Positions 35,507 to 44,008 of a stretch of 64,000 nt of DNA are shown one piece after another. The notes below the pieces were generated by a model. It worked only from the letters and a program-made list of their open reading frames with translations. It was not told the origin of the DNA and searched no databases. A program made the position numbers and the translations under genes. Source of the DNA: Chryseobacterium gregarium DSM 19109. GTDB lineage: Bacteria > Bacteroidota > Bacteroidia > Flavobacteriales > Weeksellaceae. The stretch is taken from the NCBI RefSeq assembly GCF_000430845.1, contig NZ_AUMU01000006.1:277576-341575 (forward strand). The letters are read 5' to 3'. Every line of letters starts with the position of its first letter. Position 1 is the stretch's first letter.

Positions 35507-36073
35507 ATGGAGGAAATCATTCAGGAAGATAAAAAGGTCTTTTTATTTCTCAATAATCTGGGAGACTCTTCATTTGACCAGTTCTGGATGCTGATTTCCA
35601 GTACCTGGATCTGGGTTCCGCTTTACATTATTTTCTGTTATTTTTTATTTAAAAGCTATAAACTCAGGTCTCTGGTTTTTATTTTGATATTCGTAGCCAT
35701 CGGAGTCACGGTTTCAGACCAGCTTGCCGGGGTTTTCAAACACGGGATTGAAAGGCTGAGACCTTGCCATGACCCTTCTTTAGAACATCATATGAGGATC
35801 GTAAAGTGCGGTGGGCAGTTCGGGTTTTATTCTGCACATGCCTCCAATACTTTCTTTTTAGCGGCGTATTTAAGTATTTTATTAAAAAAGAGGCTGAAAT
35901 GGTTTCCTTATGTTATATTTGTATGGGCGGCCATAGTAGCGTACAGCCGGATCTATTTAGGAGTGCATTTCCCGATGGATATTTTGGTGGGGGCGTTTGT
36001 TGGAACTTTATTGGGGGTGATTTTTGCTGCGCTCGCCAAAAAAGTAATCAATAAACAAAAAATAACCTCATGA
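35507..36073 (+). CDS. PAP2-family membrane phosphatase
   Basis: 188 residues, about five membrane helices. The three active-site motifs are present as K(x6)RP (Lys78 to Pro86 in KHGIERLRP), the His-containing FYSAHASN (His111) in place of the usual SGH, and SRIYLGVHFPMD (Arg148, His154). Such enzymes dephosphorylate lipid phosphates, including undecaprenyl pyrophosphate. The SAHA second motif is common in one Bacteroidota subgroup. It overlaps the next gene by 4 nt (ATGA), indicating translational coupling. The substrate is inference. Confidence 0.88.
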   Translation: MEEIIQEDKKVFLFLNNLGDSSFDQFWMLISSTWIWVPLYIIFCYFLFKSYKLRSLVFILIFVAIGVTVSDQLAGVFKHGIERLRPCHDPSLEHHMRIVKCGGQFGFYSAHASNTFFLAAYLSILLKKRLKWFPYVIFVWAAIVAYSRIYLGVHFPMDILVGAFVGTLLGVIFAALAKKVINKQKITS

Positions 36074-36882
36074 AAAAACAACTATCATTTCTCACATTAG
36101 CATTGCTATCATTAAACTTTTATGCCCAGGATAAAAAAACTGCGGAAGAATGCTTTCAGAAGGCAGATTATAAATGTGCTGAAGAACAGTATTCTGCATT
36201 GGCACAGAATGAAAAAATCCAGCAGATCAAGTCCGAATATTATAATTACCTGGGAACTGCCCAGCGCAGGCTGGGGAAGACAACCTCTGCCTTCAAATCT
36301 TATGAATCAGCATTGAAAGCCAACCCGATGTCTGCGGCAGTATATGCCAATTTAGGTTCCATCCACGGACAGAAAGGAAATAAGCAGGCCGCTATTGATT
36401 ATCTGAATCAGGGGATCAGATTACAGCCTGAAAACGCAGACATGTACCTTACCCGTGCTAAAGTATATGAAAATTTAGGCAAAAAAGACATGGCTGCTAA
36501 AGACCTCAACCAGCTTTTAAGTTTTGCTCCCGACAACATTTACGCAAGAACCGGACTCGCAAACCTCAAAAAGAACAGCGGGGATCTTGAAGGTGCTTTG
36601 AAAGATTATAATCAGCTGATTTCAGAAAAACCGGAATCTCTTCTGTACAGCGGGAGGGGCGATGTTTATTTTAAACTGAAGAAAAATAAGGAAGCACTCG
36701 CAGATGTAAACAAAGCGCTTGCTATCGATCCGAAATTTGCCCAGGCCCACGTTAATAAAGCATTAATCTTATTTGAAACCGCAAAACCGAAGGAAGCTTG
36801 TGCAAGCTTAGACAAAGCGGTGAGTCTAGGGTATGAAAAGCCTTTGCTTTTGGAATATTATGCTAAATGTGAGAAAAAATAA
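36070..36882 (+). CDS. exported tetratricopeptide-repeat protein
   Basis: 270 residues with a signal peptide (MKKQLSFLTLALLSLNFYAQ). From about residue 25 to the end it consists of consecutive 34-residue TPR units such as AFKSYESALKANPMSA, AIDYLNQGIRLQPENA, ALKDYNQLISEKPES and ALADVNKALAIDPKFA. It is probably a periplasmic scaffold. It is coupled to the PAP2 gene by an ATGA overlap. The partner is unknown. Confidence 0.88.
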   Translation: MKKQLSFLTLALLSLNFYAQDKKTAEECFQKADYKCAEEQYSALAQNEKIQQIKSEYYNYLGTAQRRLGKTTSAFKSYESALKANPMSAAVYANLGSIHGQKGNKQAAIDYLNQGIRLQPENADMYLTRAKVYENLGKKDMAAKDLNQLLSFAPDNIYARTGLANLKKNSGDLEGALKDYNQLISEKPESLLYSGRGDVYFKLKKNKEALADVNKALAIDPKFAQAHVNKALILFETAKPKEACASLDKAVSLGYEKPLLLEYYAKCEKK

Positions 36883-36951
36883 TCGGGTATTCCGAAGATT
36901 AACCATTCTGACCGGGTGTACCGGAAACTTTAAAATACAGATACATTATTC

Positions 36952-37413
36952 ATGTTAAACATTGTTCTTGTAGAACCTGAAATACCCAACAATACCGGTA
37001 ACATCGGAAGATTATGTGTAGGCACCGGAAGCAGGCTGCATTTGATTCATCCGTTCGGATTTGTAATCAATGATAAAAACCTGAAACGTTCCGGACTGGA
37101 TTACTGGGTACATCTTGATGTTACCGAATACGAAAATGTGGATGAATGGCTGAAAGTTATTCCGGATATGTCCCGTGTGATGCTGATGAGCTCGCATGCC
37201 GAAAAATCCTATCTTGAGACCGTTTTTGAGGATGGCGACTGGCTGGTATTCGGAAAAGAAAGCACTGGCCTGAGTAAAGATGTTTTAGACCGTTTTGAAA
37301 ATCATGTAACAATCCCGATGTCTAAACTGATCCGGAGTTTCAACATCGCCAATTCCGTGGCTTTTGTTGTGGGTGAAGCAAAAAGGCAGATCGGTTTAAA
37401 AGCCGGCCTGTAA
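36952..37413 (+). CDS. trmL: tRNA (cytidine(34)-2'-O)-methyltransferase TrmL
   Basis: A 153-residue SPOUT methyltransferase that 2'-O-methylates the wobble base of tRNA-Leu isoacceptors in E. coli. The start MLNIVLVEPEIPNNTGNIGRLC is diagnostic. The SAM-binding knot is FGKESTGLSKDVLD followed by IPMSKLIRSFNIANSVAFVV. It is convergent with rlmH, with only one nucleotide between the stop codons and no terminator hairpin seen. Confidence 0.95.
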   Translation: MLNIVLVEPEIPNNTGNIGRLCVGTGSRLHLIHPFGFVINDKNLKRSGLDYWVHLDVTEYENVDEWLKVIPDMSRVMLMSSHAEKSYLETVFEDGDWLVFGKESTGLSKDVLDRFENHVTIPMSKLIRSFNIANSVAFVVGEAKRQIGLKAGL

Positions 37414-37414
37414 T

Positions 37415-37888
37415 TCAATCGTTATGGTAAGGCTTCCCCTGTAAGATCTGATCGGCACGGTAAATCTGCTCAACAATAAACAACCGGATCATCTGGTGGG
37501 TAAATGTCATTTTGGACAGTGACATTTTTTCATTGGCCCTGCTGTAAATTTCTTCCGAAAATCCGTAGGCTCCCCCGATCAGGAGATGAATTTTTTTCAC
37601 TGAAGAATTCATCCAGCTGTCTATTTTCTGTGCAAATTCCCGGCTGGTAAACTGTTTTCCTTTTTCATCCAGGATCAGCACAAGGTCAGTACGGTCAATA
37701 TGCGCCATAAATAGTTTGGCTTCTTCTTTTTTTAGAAGGTCCGGCGTCAGATTTTTAGCATTTTTAATGTCAGGAATTTCTATGATTTCAAAATTCCAGT
37801 GCTTGGGAAGGCGTTTCAGGTAATAATTGATCAATGAAGCAATTTCCTTATCATCCGTTTTTCCTATACAAAGCAAATTAATCTGCAT
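37415..37888 (-). CDS. rlmH: 23S rRNA pseudouridine-1915 N3-methyltransferase RlmH
   Basis: 157 residues, the normal RlmH length, when started at the ATG at 37886-37888 (MQINLLCIGKTDDKEI). It is a SPOUT enzyme methylating a pseudouridine in helix 69 of 23S rRNA. LLIGGAYGFSEEIYSRAN forms the SAM knot, and the C-terminus MIRLFIVEQIYRADQILQGKPYHN is almost invariant in the family. A longer frame from an ATG at 37927 is rejected because a -7 box (37915-37922) lies between the two starts. Confidence 0.96.
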   Translation of the reverse strand: MQINLLCIGKTDDKEIASLINYYLKRLPKHWNFEIIEIPDIKNAKNLTPDLLKKEEAKLFMAHIDRTDLVLILDEKGKQFTSREFAQKIDSWMNSSVKKIHLLIGGAYGFSEEIYSRANEKMSLSKMTFTHQMIRLFIVEQIYRADQILQGKPYHND

Positions 37889-37914
37889 ATCATGTGTTTT
37901 AAGAGTTGAGGCGG

Positions 37915-37922
37915 CAAAGATA
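37915..37922 (-). promoter_or_regulatory. -7 promoter element of rlmH
   Basis: The minus strand reads TATCTTTG, an exact TANNTTTG match 26 nt before the chosen rlmH start. Confidence 0.5.
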
Positions 37923-37988
37923 TTCATAAATTTAAGAAGGTCATATTCCGTGTTTTTTATGAAAAATGCTTAAGTTTAAAAAAAACAT

Positions 37989-37996
37989 TATTTTTG
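37989..37996 (+). promoter_or_regulatory. -7 promoter element upstream of the YihY gene
   Basis: TATTTTTG is an exact TANNTTTG match 15 nt before an 18-codon ORF and 96 nt before the YihY-family ATG. Confidence 0.5.
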
Positions 37997-38011
37997 CAGA
38001 GCATTAATTTG

Positions 38012-38068
38012 ATGAAAGCATTAATTCTTTTTATTTTCTGTTTTTCATTCAGTTCTGAAGCAGATTAA
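38012..38068 (+). CDS. 18-codon signal-peptide-like ORF upstream of the YihY gene
   Basis: ATG at 38012 opens MKALILFIFCFSFSSEAD and stop. The sequence is a typical N-region plus hydrophobic core of a signal peptide but has no mature part. It follows a promoter box and ends 24 nt before the YihY-family gene. It could be a leader peptide, a true micro-membrane protein, or the stub of a deleted exported gene. Confidence 0.35.
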   Translation: MKALILFIFCFSFSSEAD

Positions 38069-38092
38069 AAAGATCAACACTATTTAAGCACT

Positions 38093-39052
38093 ATGGGCAT
38101 GAAAGTTCCTAAATTTATCCTGAAAGTCCGAGAATTTTTTGATGACATCCATATTCCTTTGTTGGGTATTTCCCTGTGGGAAATGTTTCAGATTTATTTC
38201 AGAGGGGTTTTTAAAGAAAAAATAGGAAGAAAGGCAGCGGCAATTTCCTGGAGCTTTACCATCAGTTTATTTCCCTTTGTTTTGTTCCTGCTGTCGATAA
38301 TGCCCTATATGCCGCATTATGACAAACTTCAGTTTTATATTTTTGAAGTCCTGCTGCATAATGTTTTTCCATCCAATATAGAAGGGGATGTAAGGAATTA
38401 TATTGAACAGAGCATTGTTCCCAATATGAAGGGAATCAGCAATCTGACGATTGTTTTAGCATTGGTATTTGCCACTAACGGGACTTTCTCATTAATTAAC
38501 GGGTTTAATGAACAGGCAGAGGAGAAGATGGGTGATGTCAAAGAATTCATCCTTTCATTCTTTATTACCATCGGCTTTATACTCATTGTTTTCCTGACCC
38601 TTTTCGGAGTATATTATTCGGAAGTTGTACTTAAAATGTTTACGCCGGTGTATGATGTTTCCTGGCTGATGAACAACCTTACGAAAATTATCGGATTTGT
38701 TTCATTTCCTATCTTTTACTTTATTCTTTTAGCCATGTTCTACTGGTTGGGTACTGTAAAGATCGCAAGGTTTAGGCAGGCCGTTCCCGGAGCTATTCTT
38801 ACCACTGTTCTGTTTGTGGTGACCACTTATTTCTTTGCGTTATATGTCAAGGATATTGCCCGTTATAATGTACTATACGGATCTATCGGAAGCATGATCC
38901 TGCTGATGGTCTGGGTGAACGTCAATGTATATCTTTTGCTTTTTGGAAATGAACTGAATATGGCCCTCAGAAAAGTAAGGATCAAAAAAATATTGTCTGA
39001 TGAGCTTAAAAAAGAATCGGAAAACAGCGGTTCCAAAGATGAAGGTGCATAA
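38093..39052 (+). CDS. YihY/virulence factor BrkB family membrane protein
   Basis: 319 residues with about six membrane helices. Features are the conserved KIGRKAAAISWSFTISLFPFVLFLLS in the first helix, LVFATNGTFSLINGFN, and YNVLYGSIGSMILLMVWVNVNVYLLLFGNELN near the C-terminus. The family was once misannotated as RNase BN; its real function, possibly in envelope physiology, is unsettled. The start MGMKVPKFIL could equally be the second Met. A charged tail (about 40 residues) is cytoplasmic. An 18-codon ORF lies in its leader. Confidence 0.88.
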   Translation: MGMKVPKFILKVREFFDDIHIPLLGISLWEMFQIYFRGVFKEKIGRKAAAISWSFTISLFPFVLFLLSIMPYMPHYDKLQFYIFEVLLHNVFPSNIEGDVRNYIEQSIVPNMKGISNLTIVLALVFATNGTFSLINGFNEQAEEKMGDVKEFILSFFITIGFILIVFLTLFGVYYSEVVLKMFTPVYDVSWLMNNLTKIIGFVSFPIFYFILLAMFYWLGTVKIARFRQAVPGAILTTVLFVVTTYFFALYVKDIARYNVLYGSIGSMILLMVWVNVNVYLLLFGNELNMALRKVRIKKILSDELKKESENSGSKDEGA

Positions 39053-39129
39053 AAGCTGAGTATTATTATTTGAACATTAACTCGAAGAAATAACCTCTAC
39101 AAATAGATACTGTTCAGGCGGGGTGGCCT

Positions 39130-40308
39130 TTAATTCTCTTCTTCAGCCACAGGGTTTCCCGAACTTAATTTCAATACCATAAAACCTGATATTCCTGCCA
39201 GTAAAGAAGCTATCAGTATTGCAAACTTTGCTTCATCCTGGATTTCAGCTGATCCTTTAAAAGACAGCAAAGCAATGAAAATAGACATGGTAAACCCGAT
39301 TCCGGCTATTAAGCCGACCCCCCACATCTGTTTCCATGATGCATTCTGAGGCAATGAACTCAGCCTGGACTTAATCGCAATAAATGAAAATAGATTGATG
39401 CCGAACAGCTTACCCAGAACCAGGCCACAGATAATTCCCAGTCCTAAAGTATTGGTGATTCCTGAGACCATTTCATGAGTGAAAGTGATGTTGGTATTAG
39501 ACAAGGCAAAGATCGGCATGATAAAGAAACCTACCGGCACATGCAGCTGATGTTCCAGCTTTTCCAGAGGTGAAATCTCTGTCGTGGACACATTGGTAGG
39601 AATTGAAAAAGCGAGCAGAACTCCGGCAATTGTTGCATGTATCCCCGAATGATGCAGGAAATACCATAAAAATAATCCTGGAATCAGATAAAAAACAATT
39701 TTGGTTACCTTTAAAAAATTCAGTAAAAACAACAAAGCGGCAACCCCGAAAGACAGTAATAAATAAGTCCAGTGAATCTGGTCTGTATAAAATACGGCAA
39801 TCACTAAAATCGCTCCCAGATCATCCACAATCGCCAGTGCTGCGAGGAAAATTTTAATGGAGTTCGGGATTCTTTTGCCTAACAGGGAAATAATAGCCAA
39901 GGAGAAGGCAATATCAGTTGCCATCGGGATTCCCCATCCGTTTCCGTATTTCGTTCCGAAGTTAAAAGTCGTGTAAATGACCGCCGGAACCAGCATGCCG
40001 CCTAACGCAGCAAAAATCGGCAGGGAAGCATTTTTAAATGATGAAAGTTCCCCTTCCACCATTTCCCGTTTGATTTCCAGACCTACCAGAAGAAAGAATA
40101 TGGCCATCAGGCCGTCATTGACCCAGATGCTTACCGGATATTTTAATCCGAAAAGGTCTGTTCCGGTATTTTTATCTAAAATAGCCTGGAAATCTTCTGC
40201 AAAAGAAGAGTTAGCAATGAATAATGAAATCAGGACACAAAAAATCAGGATGATTCCTGAAGCCTGGCTGCTGCTGAAAAATTTTTTAAAATAGAGTGTC
40301 AGATTCAT
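39130..40308 (-). CDS. nhaA: Na+/H+ antiporter NhaA
   Basis: 392 residues, twelve helices. It extrudes Na+ in exchange for protons for pH and salt homeostasis. The essential aspartate pair appears in AALAIVDDLGAILVIA. Further landmarks are the WVNDGLMAIFFLLVGLEIKREMVEGELSS region and WGVGLIAGIGFTMSIFIALLSF near the C-terminus. It starts 10 nt after the rel gene stop and is probably cotranscribed with it. Confidence 0.96.
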   Translation of the reverse strand: MNLTLYFKKFFSSSQASGIILIFCVLISLFIANSSFAEDFQAILDKNTGTDLFGLKYPVSIWVNDGLMAIFFLLVGLEIKREMVEGELSSFKNASLPIFAALGGMLVPAVIYTTFNFGTKYGNGWGIPMATDIAFSLAIISLLGKRIPNSIKIFLAALAIVDDLGAILVIAVFYTDQIHWTYLLLSFGVAALLFLLNFLKVTKIVFYLIPGLFLWYFLHHSGIHATIAGVLLAFSIPTNVSTTEISPLEKLEHQLHVPVGFFIMPIFALSNTNITFTHEMVSGITNTLGLGIICGLVLGKLFGINLFSFIAIKSRLSSLPQNASWKQMWGVGLIAGIGFTMSIFIALLSFKGSAEIQDEAKFAILIASLLAGISGFMVLKLSSGNPVAEEEN

Positions 40309-40318
40309 TCCTGAAATA

Positions 40319-42523
40319 TTATAGCCTTCTTACTCTTGAAATACCGTTGATATCGGTAAGCCGTTTAAAGGTCTGCTCCAGCTGGCTTTTATTTTTGACT
40401 TCAAGATTGATTGTCCCGGTAAAAATACCGTCATTTGATTCTATGGATAAACTTTTCATATCCATGCCCATTGCGCCGCTGATAACGGTTGTTATTTCGT
40501 TGATCATCCCCATACGGTCAAGACCCTCGATTTCAATTTTCACCCTGTTTTTAAAGCTTTCTGCGTTCACCCATTTGGCAGGAATCACCCTGTAGTCATA
40601 TTGGGCACGGAGATTAATGGCATTCGGGCAGCTGTCGCTGTGCACTTTAATGCCTTCGGAAATTGTAATAAACCCGAAAATTTTATCTCCCGGAATCACC
40701 GTACAGCATTTGGCATACGTGTAATTGAGCTTTTCTTCATCCTTCCCAAAAACGATCATGTCGAGATTCTGCTCTTTAGGCTCTATGTAAGCGGTATTTT
40801 TCGACGGGGATTTCCTGAACCTTGAAAGTAAATTGTTAAATACATTTTTACTTTCTATATACTTTCTTAGGCTGCTGGCATCCAGTTCATTGCTCTGAAA
40901 TTTTAAAAACAGTTCCTGAGAGCTTTTAAGATTGAAGTACTTCTGAAGCTTATTAATCTCTTCGTCATTGAAATTAATTTTGGCGTGACGGAGCTTTCTC
41001 TGCAGAATTTCTTTCCCTTCTTCCACCAGCTGATTTTTCTGTGAGTTTAAATAACTCTTGATCTTGGACTTGGCTTTGGATGTTACGACAAATTCCAACC
41101 AGTCGGATTTGGGTTTCTGGTTTTGGGAAGACAGAATATCAATCTGGTCCCCGTTCTGAAGTACGTAAGAGATAGGCACAAGCTTTCCGTTGATCTTGGC
41201 GCCGAGGCATTTCATCCCCAGGTCGGAGTGAACTGAAAAAGCAAAATCCAGAGCAGTAGCATTGGTTGGCAGAATTTTAATTTCTCCCTTCGGCGTAAAG
41301 ACGAACACTTCTTTGGAGTACAGGTTAAGCTTAATATTATCCAGGAGTTCCGAAGTTGTAAGGTTTTGCTGCTGCTCCAGCACGTCACGGATTTCGGTTA
41401 CCCAATTTTCAAAATTCCTGTCGTCCGAGCTTTGTTTATAGCCTTCCTTGTACTTATAATGGGCGGCAACGCCTTTTTCCGCAATCTCATCCATTCTCTC
41501 GGAACGGATCTGGACTTCAATCCATTTTTTGTCAGGGCCTAAAACCGTAAGATGGAGACTTTCATATCCTGTTGACCGCGGCTGGGTAATCCAGTCACGC
41601 ATTCTTGAAGGGTTGCTGTGGTATACATCTGTTACAATCGAATAGATTTTCCAGGCCAGGAACTTCTCATTCTTGGCATCGGATTTATAGATGATCCGGA
41701 TGGCATAATTGTCATAGACCTCTTCAAAAGAAACACCCTGCTTCAGCATTTTCCGGTAAATGGAGGAAATCGCTTTGGCACGCCCTTTTATTTTAAAGTT
41801 TAATCCTTCTTCATGCAGCTTCTCTGAAACTTCCGTCTTGAATTCCTCGATATACCTTTCGCGGTTTTCCTTCGCAAGCTCAAGTTTCTCCGTTATTTCG
41901 TTGAAGACATCCGGATTGTTGTATTTCAGGGAAAGATCTTCCAGCTCGGATTTGATGTTATACAGACCGAGACGGTGCGCCATCGGGGCATAAATATAAA
42001 CCGTTTCGGAAGCGATCTTTTTCTGCTTGTCCGGAGCCATGCTTTCCAGCGTACGCATATTGTGTAAGCGGTCGGCAATTTTAATCAGGATAACCCGGAA
42101 ATCTTCGGAAAGGGTAAGGAGAAGCTTCCGGTAATTTTCAGACTGCACGGAAATATTCTGATGGTTCATGATAGAGATCTTGGTGAGCCCGTTCACGATA
42201 TCAGCTATTTTCTCACCGAAAATCTTTTTCAGGTCTTCATAGGTGTAGTCAGAATCTTCAATCACATCATGCAGAAGCGCGCAGGCAATGGACGTAGCGC
42301 CCAGCCCGATTTCCGTTGCCACGATTTTTGCCACGGCAATCGGATGGTAAATGTATGGTTCGCCGGTTTTTCTTCTCTGGTCTTTGTGTGCATCCAGTGC
42401 AATATCAAAGGCTTTTCGGATAAGTTTATTGTTTTCCTCATCTAAAGTCCGGTATGTATTTGAAATCAGATCCTTATATCTTGCAAGGATCTCTTTGTTT
42501 TCCTGTTCTAAGTCGTAACTCAT
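40319..42523 (-). CDS. RelA/SpoT-family (p)ppGpp synthetase/hydrolase
   Basis: 734 residues with the complete long Rel architecture. The hydrolase HD domain keeps its metal ligands (His60 region, HD at 85-86, ED at 89-90 in ALLHDVIEDSDYT), so hydrolysis is expected. The synthetase domain shows RMRDWITQPRSTGYESLHLTV and EVQIRSERMDEIAEKGVAAHYKYKEG. The basic RxxD type in that loop is the bifunctional rather than the monofunctional form. TGS (VFTPKGEIKILPTNATALDFAF) and a C-terminal ACT domain (IEGLDRMGMINEITTVIS) follow. As the only long Rel in the window it is likely the main stringent-response enzyme. It is upstream of nhaA. Confidence 0.96.
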   Translation of the reverse strand: MSYDLEQENKEILARYKDLISNTYRTLDEENNKLIRKAFDIALDAHKDQRRKTGEPYIYHPIAVAKIVATEIGLGATSIACALLHDVIEDSDYTYEDLKKIFGEKIADIVNGLTKISIMNHQNISVQSENYRKLLLTLSEDFRVILIKIADRLHNMRTLESMAPDKQKKIASETVYIYAPMAHRLGLYNIKSELEDLSLKYNNPDVFNEITEKLELAKENRERYIEEFKTEVSEKLHEEGLNFKIKGRAKAISSIYRKMLKQGVSFEEVYDNYAIRIIYKSDAKNEKFLAWKIYSIVTDVYHSNPSRMRDWITQPRSTGYESLHLTVLGPDKKWIEVQIRSERMDEIAEKGVAAHYKYKEGYKQSSDDRNFENWVTEIRDVLEQQQNLTTSELLDNIKLNLYSKEVFVFTPKGEIKILPTNATALDFAFSVHSDLGMKCLGAKINGKLVPISYVLQNGDQIDILSSQNQKPKSDWLEFVVTSKAKSKIKSYLNSQKNQLVEEGKEILQRKLRHAKINFNDEEINKLQKYFNLKSSQELFLKFQSNELDASSLRKYIESKNVFNNLLSRFRKSPSKNTAYIEPKEQNLDMIVFGKDEEKLNYTYAKCCTVIPGDKIFGFITISEGIKVHSDSCPNAINLRAQYDYRVIPAKWVNAESFKNRVKIEIEGLDRMGMINEITTVISGAMGMDMKSLSIESNDGIFTGTINLEVKNKSQLEQTFKRLTDINGISRVRRL

Positions 42524-42706
42524 TTGTGCTAATGCCTATGTGCAAACGAAAATACGAAATTTTCTGCACTTTTCAAACAGCAAATGTTATAGTTCATTCT
42601 GTGGAAAATCATTTAAGACCTCAATGCTATTTTATCCCTTTTGAAATTATATATTGCATACCTGTTTAAAAAATGACAAATTTGTGAATCAAAAATTAAT
42701 AGCCTT

Positions 42707-43963
42707 ATGAAAAAAATGATTCTTGCTTTCTCGCTTCTGGGTTCGCTGTTCCACGCACAATATTCCTGGACTGCCTTTTCTTATCCTCCGCCCAGTACTA
42801 CCGGAAGATATGATGATGTTTTCTTCCTTAATGAAAATGTAGGCTGGGCAGCAAGAGGCGGTAACGGAGCCGTTTTTAAAACAACCAATGGCGGTGTTAA
42901 CTGGACGCAGCAAACGGTAAGCACTGCCACTAACCAGTATTACCGGAATATAGAATTCTTAAATGAAAATGTAGGTTTCCTCGGAACATTGAGCAGTGAT
43001 TTTTACAAAACTATTGACGGTGGAAATTCCTGGCAGCGGGTGAACAATATTTCACCCTATCCACAGGCCATCTGCGGACTGGATTGTGTGGGAACCTCTA
43101 CGGTGTACGGCTGCGGAGCATGGTTTTACCCGGCCTATATCATAAAATCGACAGACAGCGGGAATACATGGCAGTATATTGATATGTCTTCCTACGCAAA
43201 TGCCTTGGTAGAAATTCATTTTGTTACTGAAAATATAGGGTACGCAGCAGGGAATGATGACAACGGAGCGGTGATCCTGAAAACAACGGACGGCGGAAAC
43301 AGCTGGCTGAAAATTTATAACAGTAATATTGAAAACGAATATGTCTGGAAAATGCAGTTTTTAGACAATAACCAGATTTTCTGTTCCATAGAATCGGAGC
43401 TTCCCAATACCGGTAAACTGCTGAAATCCCTGAATGGCGGTTTCAGCTGGGAAATAAAGGATTTTCCTGATCATTATGTGCAGGCGGTTGGTTTTACGTC
43501 AGCAACACACGGCTGGATGGGCGGCCACAATACCGGGTTTTATGAAACTTTTGATGGTGGTAACACATGGACGGATACATGGGTGGGAGGTTCTTTAAAC
43601 CGAATTTTTATTCTTAATAACAATGTCGCGTTTGCAGCCGGAACGAATGTCTATAAAATGACCACCGGAAGTTTGGCGGCACAGGAAGTTTCTGATGAAA
43701 AGCAGGAACGGAAATTAAAAGTGGAAGTTGTTCCGAATCCGGTTAAAGATAAACTGAACCTGAATATTCATTATATACATTCTGATCACATTATCGTCGG
43801 TTTGTATGAGGCTTCCGGAAAGTTTATTACAAATATCCTTAAAGATGATGTGAAGGATAAAGGCCTGAAAAAATATTCTCTGGAATTTAATTATCCCAAA
43901 GGGAATTACCTGCTTGATATCCATTCTAATTTAGGAAGGCAATCCATTAAGATCATCAAATAA
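42707..43963 (+). CDS. secreted Ycf48/BNR-repeat protein with T9SS sorting domain
   Basis: 418 residues: signal peptide (MKKMILAFSLLGSLFHAQ), several BNR-type propeller blades (VFKTTNGGVNWTQQ, FYKTIDGGNSWQRV, IIKSTDSGNTWQYI, ILKTTDGGNSWLKI, FYETFDGGNTWTDT) and a type A sorting domain (VEVVPNPVKDKLN to SIKIIK). It should be displayed on or released from the cell surface through T9SS. The Asp-box repeats suggest glycan or protein binding; no catalytic residues are apparent. It is monocistronic and convergent with acs. Confidence 0.9.
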   Translation: MKKMILAFSLLGSLFHAQYSWTAFSYPPPSTTGRYDDVFFLNENVGWAARGGNGAVFKTTNGGVNWTQQTVSTATNQYYRNIEFLNENVGFLGTLSSDFYKTIDGGNSWQRVNNISPYPQAICGLDCVGTSTVYGCGAWFYPAYIIKSTDSGNTWQYIDMSSYANALVEIHFVTENIGYAAGNDDNGAVILKTTDGGNSWLKIYNSNIENEYVWKMQFLDNNQIFCSIESELPNTGKLLKSLNGGFSWEIKDFPDHYVQAVGFTSATHGWMGGHNTGFYETFDGGNTWTDTWVGGSLNRIFILNNNVAFAAGTNVYKMTTGSLAAQEVSDEKQERKLKVEVVPNPVKDKLNLNIHYIHSDHIIVGLYEASGKFITNILKDDVKDKGLKKYSLEFNYPKGNYLLDIHSNLGRQSIKIIK

Positions 43964-43965
43964 AT

Positions 43966-44003
43966 CAAAAGATGCGCGGAAAAAACTCCGCGCATCTTTA
44001 ATT
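43966..44003. terminator. bidirectional intrinsic terminator
   Basis: A 13-bp perfect stem (AAAGATGCGCGGA arm, 43968-43999) lies between the convergent T9SS propeller and acs genes. Confidence 0.92.
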
Positions 44004-44008
44004 ATTGT

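Noticed and set aside
37889..37927. 13-residue N-terminal extension of RlmH
   Set aside because: A -7 box at 37915-37922 lies within it and the family length fits the start at 37888.
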